A DNA stretch of 9,893 nucleotides from an uncultured Limosilactobacillus sp. Its GTDB lineage: Bacteria; Bacillota; Bacilli; Lactobacillales; Lactobacillaceae. Below, piece by piece: positions 8,901-9,893 of this stretch. How positions within the stretch are numbered: the first letter of the stretch is position 1; each line of letters opens with the position of its first letter. The stretch spans positions 1-9,893 of the forward strand of contig CALVFC010000043.1 of the NCBI GenBank assembly GCA_944326735.1, written 5' to 3'. The notes below the pieces were generated by a model. It was not told the DNA's origin, ran no database searches, and was given only the letters and a program-made list of their open reading frames with translations. The translations under genes and the position numbers were made by a program.

Positions 8901-9602
8901 ACGAGAATCTTCAGCGTTCTTGTGAACATCCTTATCCAAGGTCAAGGACAAGGTTTCACTGTTGCCACCAAACATATCAATGATTTCGTCATCAGAACCG
9001 AAGCCCAGTGCCCGAATTAGTTCAGTCATTGGCAGCTTCCGTGTCCGGTCGATGCGAACATATGAAATGTTCTTAGCATCAGTTTCGTATTCCAACCAGG
9101 CACCACGGTTAGGAATAAAGGTAGCGCCATAGTTCAGCCGACCATTCTTACCAGTTTCTTCATTATAGTAAACACCTGGTGAACGAACTAATTGAGAAAC
9201 AATTACCCGTTCTGCCCCGTTAATAATGAAAGTCCCTTGGTTAGTCATCAGTGGGAAGTCACCAAAGAAGACGTCTTGAGACTTAATTTCACCAGTTTCG
9301 TGGTTGGTTAAGCGTAAGGTAACGTGAAGTGGTGCTGAGTAGTTAGCATCGTGTTCACGAGCTTCATCAACAGTATACTTAGGTTCCAAAAGTTGATAAT
9401 CAACGAATTCCAGAGAAAGCTTTCCTTGGAAATCATCGATTGGCATAATGTCATCAAACATTTCCCGTAAACCTTTGTCCATGAACCAGTTGTAAGAATT
9501 GGTTTGAACTTCAATCAGGTTTGGCAGCTCGAGAACTTCTTTAATCCGCGAGTAGCTACGACGGGTACGGTGCTTACCGTATTTAACTAAATGTCCGGCC
9601 AA
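5994..9602 (-). CDS. rpoB: DNA-directed RNA polymerase beta subunit
   Basis: This is the second large catalytic subunit of RNA polymerase and the target of rifampicin. Counting from the TTG at 9602 (start [16 protein letters not shown]) it has 1,202 residues. Landmarks in order are [11 protein letters not shown] (128-138), the rifampicin pocket [13 protein letters not shown]...[12 protein letters not shown] (467-499), and WQGYNFEDA with the acidic pair E770/D771 near the active site. Then come [12 protein letters not shown] with K922 and K930, and the RpoC-contacting [21 protein letters not shown] (1063-1083). The rifampicin positions Q475, D478, H488, R491 and S493 carry the usual sensitive residues. 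An upstream in-frame GTG (9611) is unlikely because it is part of the AGAGAGGTG ribosome site; the TTG lies eight bases after AGAGAGG. The last 55 or so residues form a charged, low-complexity tail. It is cotranscribed with rpoC. Confidence 0.98.
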   Translation of the reverse strand: MAGHLVKYGKHRTRRSYSRIKEVLELPNLIEVQTNSYNWFMDKGLREMFDDIMPIDDFQGKLSLEFVDYQLLEPKYTVDEAREHDANYSAPLHVTLRLTNHETGEIKSQDVFFGDFPLMTNQGTFIINGAERVIVSQLVRSPGVYYNEETGKNGRLNYGATFIPNRGAWLEYETDAKNISYVRIDRTRKLPMTELIRALGFGSDDEIIDMFGGNSETLSLTLDKDVHKNAEDSRVEESLKDIYERLRPGEPKTADSARNLLTARFFDPKRYDMAPVGRYKTNKKLMLKYRLLGETLAETLADPDTGEVLAQKGDQVTKEVLKKLEPYLDRDDFKMITYTPSDEAVVTEPVQLQKILVYSHEDPERVVPLLGNGHIPLEHKHITPADILASLNYFFNLQEGIGSTDDIDHLGNRRIRSVGELLQNQFRIGLARMERVVRERMSIQDPDTVTPQQLINIRPVVASIREFFGSSQLSQFMDQTNPLGELEHKRRLSALGPGGLTRDRAGYEVRDVHYTHYGRLCPIETPEGPNIGLINNLSSYARINKYGFVETPYRRVSWKTHKVTDKIDYLTADEEDNFIIAQANSPLNDDGSFVDDQVMCRDKDDYIETSVENVDYMDVSPKQVVSVASASIPFLENDDSNRALMGANMQRQAVPLLNPHAPLVSTGIDYKAAHDSGVALIAKKSGTVEYVDANEIRVREEDGTLDTYKLMKFQRSNGGKNYNQRPIVKVNEHVDADDVLADGPSMEQGELALGQNPLIAFMTWQGYNFEDAIAISERLVKDDVYTSIHIESYESEARETKLGPEEMTREIPNVGDDALKDLDENGIVRVGAEVHDGDILVGKVTPKGMTELSAEERLLHAIFGEKSREVRDTSLRVPHGGGGIIQDVKIFTRENGDELSPGVNTMVRVYIAQKRKIQVGDKMSGRHGNKGTVSIVIPEEDMPYMPDGTPIDIMLSPMGVPSRMNIGQLLELHLGMAAKRLGIHMATPVFDGATDKDVWDAIKESGFPEDGKTILYDGRTGEPFENRIAVGSMHYLKLAHMVDDKIHARSTGPYSLVTQQPLGGKAQFGGQRFGEMEVWALEAYGAAYTLQEILTYKSDDTVGRVRTYDAIINGEPIPKPGVPESFRVLVKELQSLGLDMKVLDADHNEIQLKNMDEDDDEVVNVDALAKYAAQHNADNKNDEKSDSKTSAATTDEDKTKQD

Positions 9603-9608
9603 ACTGTT

Positions 9609-9617
9609 CACCTCTCT
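9609..9617 (-). promoter_or_regulatory. Shine-Dalgarno site deciding the rpoB start
   Basis: AGAGAGGTG on the minus strand is a good match to the anti-Shine-Dalgarno sequence. Its final GTG is in frame with rpoB but has no room for a ribosome site of its own. The TTG at 9602-9600 has correct spacing and gives the expected lactobacillus N-terminus [12 protein letters not shown]. Confidence 0.8.
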
Positions 9618-9685
9618 AATTTATTCAGCGAGCTTTTTAAATGTTACATTTTGATTACAATTTGCATAAAATGGCATTTTTGAGC

Positions 9686-9721
9686 AAAAAAAATCCAAAA
9701 ACAGTTAGAAACTGTCTTTGG
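9686..9721 (-). terminator. Intrinsic terminator within the rpoB leader (attenuator candidate)
   Basis: In minus-strand RNA the arms 9721-9710 and 9706-9695 form a 12-bp stem closed by a three-base UCU loop. The only non-Watson-Crick pair is one G-U (9716/9700), which would be an A-C mismatch on the other strand. After one A, eight U residues follow (9693-9686). It lies about 65 nt downstream of the predicted transcription start and 84 bases before the rpoB start codon. It must be bypassed for rpoB to be made from the upstream promoter, so it is placed as a regulated or leaky attenuator. Confidence 0.88.
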
Positions 9722-9784
9722 TTTTTATAGCTGAACCCGATGGACAATAGATCACCGGGCCCATATGAGCTCGCAATTACATAC
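9722..9784 (-). ncRNA. Structured rpoB leader RNA, probably the Lacto-rpoB motif
   Basis: This covers the part of the rpoB leader between the predicted transcription start and the terminator. It contains a 7-bp hairpin, CCCGGUG with CAUCGGG (9759-9753 with 9742-9736, one G-U pair), with a 10-base loop, AUCUAUUGUC. AGCU/AGCU (9771-9768 with 9732-9729) can enclose it. A conserved RNA called Lacto-rpoB is known from the 5' untranslated regions of rpoB in lactic acid bacteria, with unknown ligand. The gene, taxon and position match here. I assign the name from context and could not compare with the covariance model. It is likely a cis-regulator of rpoBC. Confidence 0.65.
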
Positions 9785-9790
9785 TATTGT

Positions 9791-9819
9791 AGTGTACAGG
9801 CTTTTTATTTAATTGTCAA
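9791..9819 (-). promoter_or_regulatory. Sigma-A promoter of rpoBC
   Basis: A perfect -35 TTGACA (complement of 9814-9819) and a -10 TACACT (complement of 9791-9796) are separated by exactly 17 bases on the minus strand. Transcription should start near 9784, giving an untranslated leader of about 180 nt before the rpoB TTG. The promoter begins 13 bases beyond the stop of the upstream frame, so rpoBC has its own start rather than relying on the preceding gene. Confidence 0.85.
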
Positions 9820-9832
9820 CGATAATGATTAA

Positions 9833-9893
9833 CTATTTAGTAATCGACAAACCATTAACAATGCAATCCAAGATTAATTGGTCACGTTGTTCA
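9833..9893 (-). CDS. 3' end of an unidentified gene (cut by window edge)
   Basis: A minus-strand frame is open from the window edge to a TAG at 9835-9833 and reads EQRDQLILDCIVNGLSITK. It is the only minus-strand frame still open at the edge. It ends just before the rpoB promoter, as expected for a gene upstream in the same direction. With 20 codons I cannot recognise the product. It does not look like a ClpC C-terminus, a gene often near rpoB in lactobacilli, but I cannot exclude a variable tail. A chance open frame is possible. Confidence 0.4.
   Translation of the reverse strand, partial: EQRDQLILDCIVNGLSITK

Noticed and set aside
9609..9611. GTG as the rpoB start
   Set aside because: This GTG is the end of the Shine-Dalgarno sequence itself. 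The TTG three codons later has proper spacing and gives the usual N-terminus.
9640..9685. Second rpoB promoter downstream of the leader terminator
   Set aside because: TTGCTC and TTGTAA strings exist on the minus strand, but no -10 hexamer at 16-18 bases is convincing. The region is simply AT-rich.
9825..9893. Plus-strand ATG frame running off the right edge
   Set aside because: It has no Shine-Dalgarno site, and the minus-strand frame over the same bases ends neatly before the rpoB promoter.
1..9893. Mobile elements, CRISPR arrays, tRNA or rRNA genes
   Set aside because: No transposase, terminal inverted repeats, spaced direct repeats or cloverleaf was found; the window is ordinary core chromosome.

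Overview
This window comes from a low-to-mid GC Gram-positive bacterium, most likely a lactobacillus, possibly in or near Limosilactobacillus. The basis is the RpoB and RpoC protein sequences, the gene order rpoB-rpoC-DUF998 membrane protein-[prepilin peptidase, inverted]-rpsL, consensus sigma-A promoters, strong Shine-Dalgarno sites and heavy use of TTG starts. It is core chromosome. I see no mobile element, CRISPR array, tRNA or rRNA.

Layout, read right to left because most genes are on the minus strand. The right edge (9833-9893) holds what looks like the last 20 codons of an unidentified gene. Next come a consensus promoter (9791-9819) and a leader of about 180 nt with a structured RNA and a strong intrinsic terminator (9686-9721), ahead of rpoB (5994-9602). 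The leader position matches the Lacto-rpoB RNA motif known from lactic acid bacteria. rpoC (2316-5951) follows 42 nt after rpoB. An intrinsic terminator starts five bases after the rpoC stop and runs almost to the Shine-Dalgarno site of the next gene, which encodes a DUF998-type membrane protein of about ten transmembrane segments (1076-2251). That gene ends at a second hairpin whose G-U wobbles make it perfect only in minus-strand RNA (1034-1068).

A single plus-strand gene, a type IV prepilin (late competence, ComC-like) peptidase (342-1022), is inserted between the rpo unit and the str operon. It converges on DUF998 and diverges from rpsL, whose first 24 codons are at 1-74. The 267-base gap between the prepilin peptidase and rpsL holds a consensus extended -10 promoter and a structured leader for rpsL. 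On the other strand it holds a weaker promoter candidate whose -35 overlaps the rpsL -35, and a perfect 8-bp palindrome just before the peptidase Shine-Dalgarno site.

Functionally the window joins the transcription machinery (beta and beta-prime subunits) and translation machinery (S12), both behind structured leaders. Between them lie two membrane proteins of different purpose: one uncharacterised, and one for maturing pseudopilins of a DNA-uptake apparatus. There is no obvious new multi-gene system. The points worth following are regulatory: the attenuator-like rpoB leader, the rpoC/DUF998 terminator, and the crowded divergent region between comC and rpsL.
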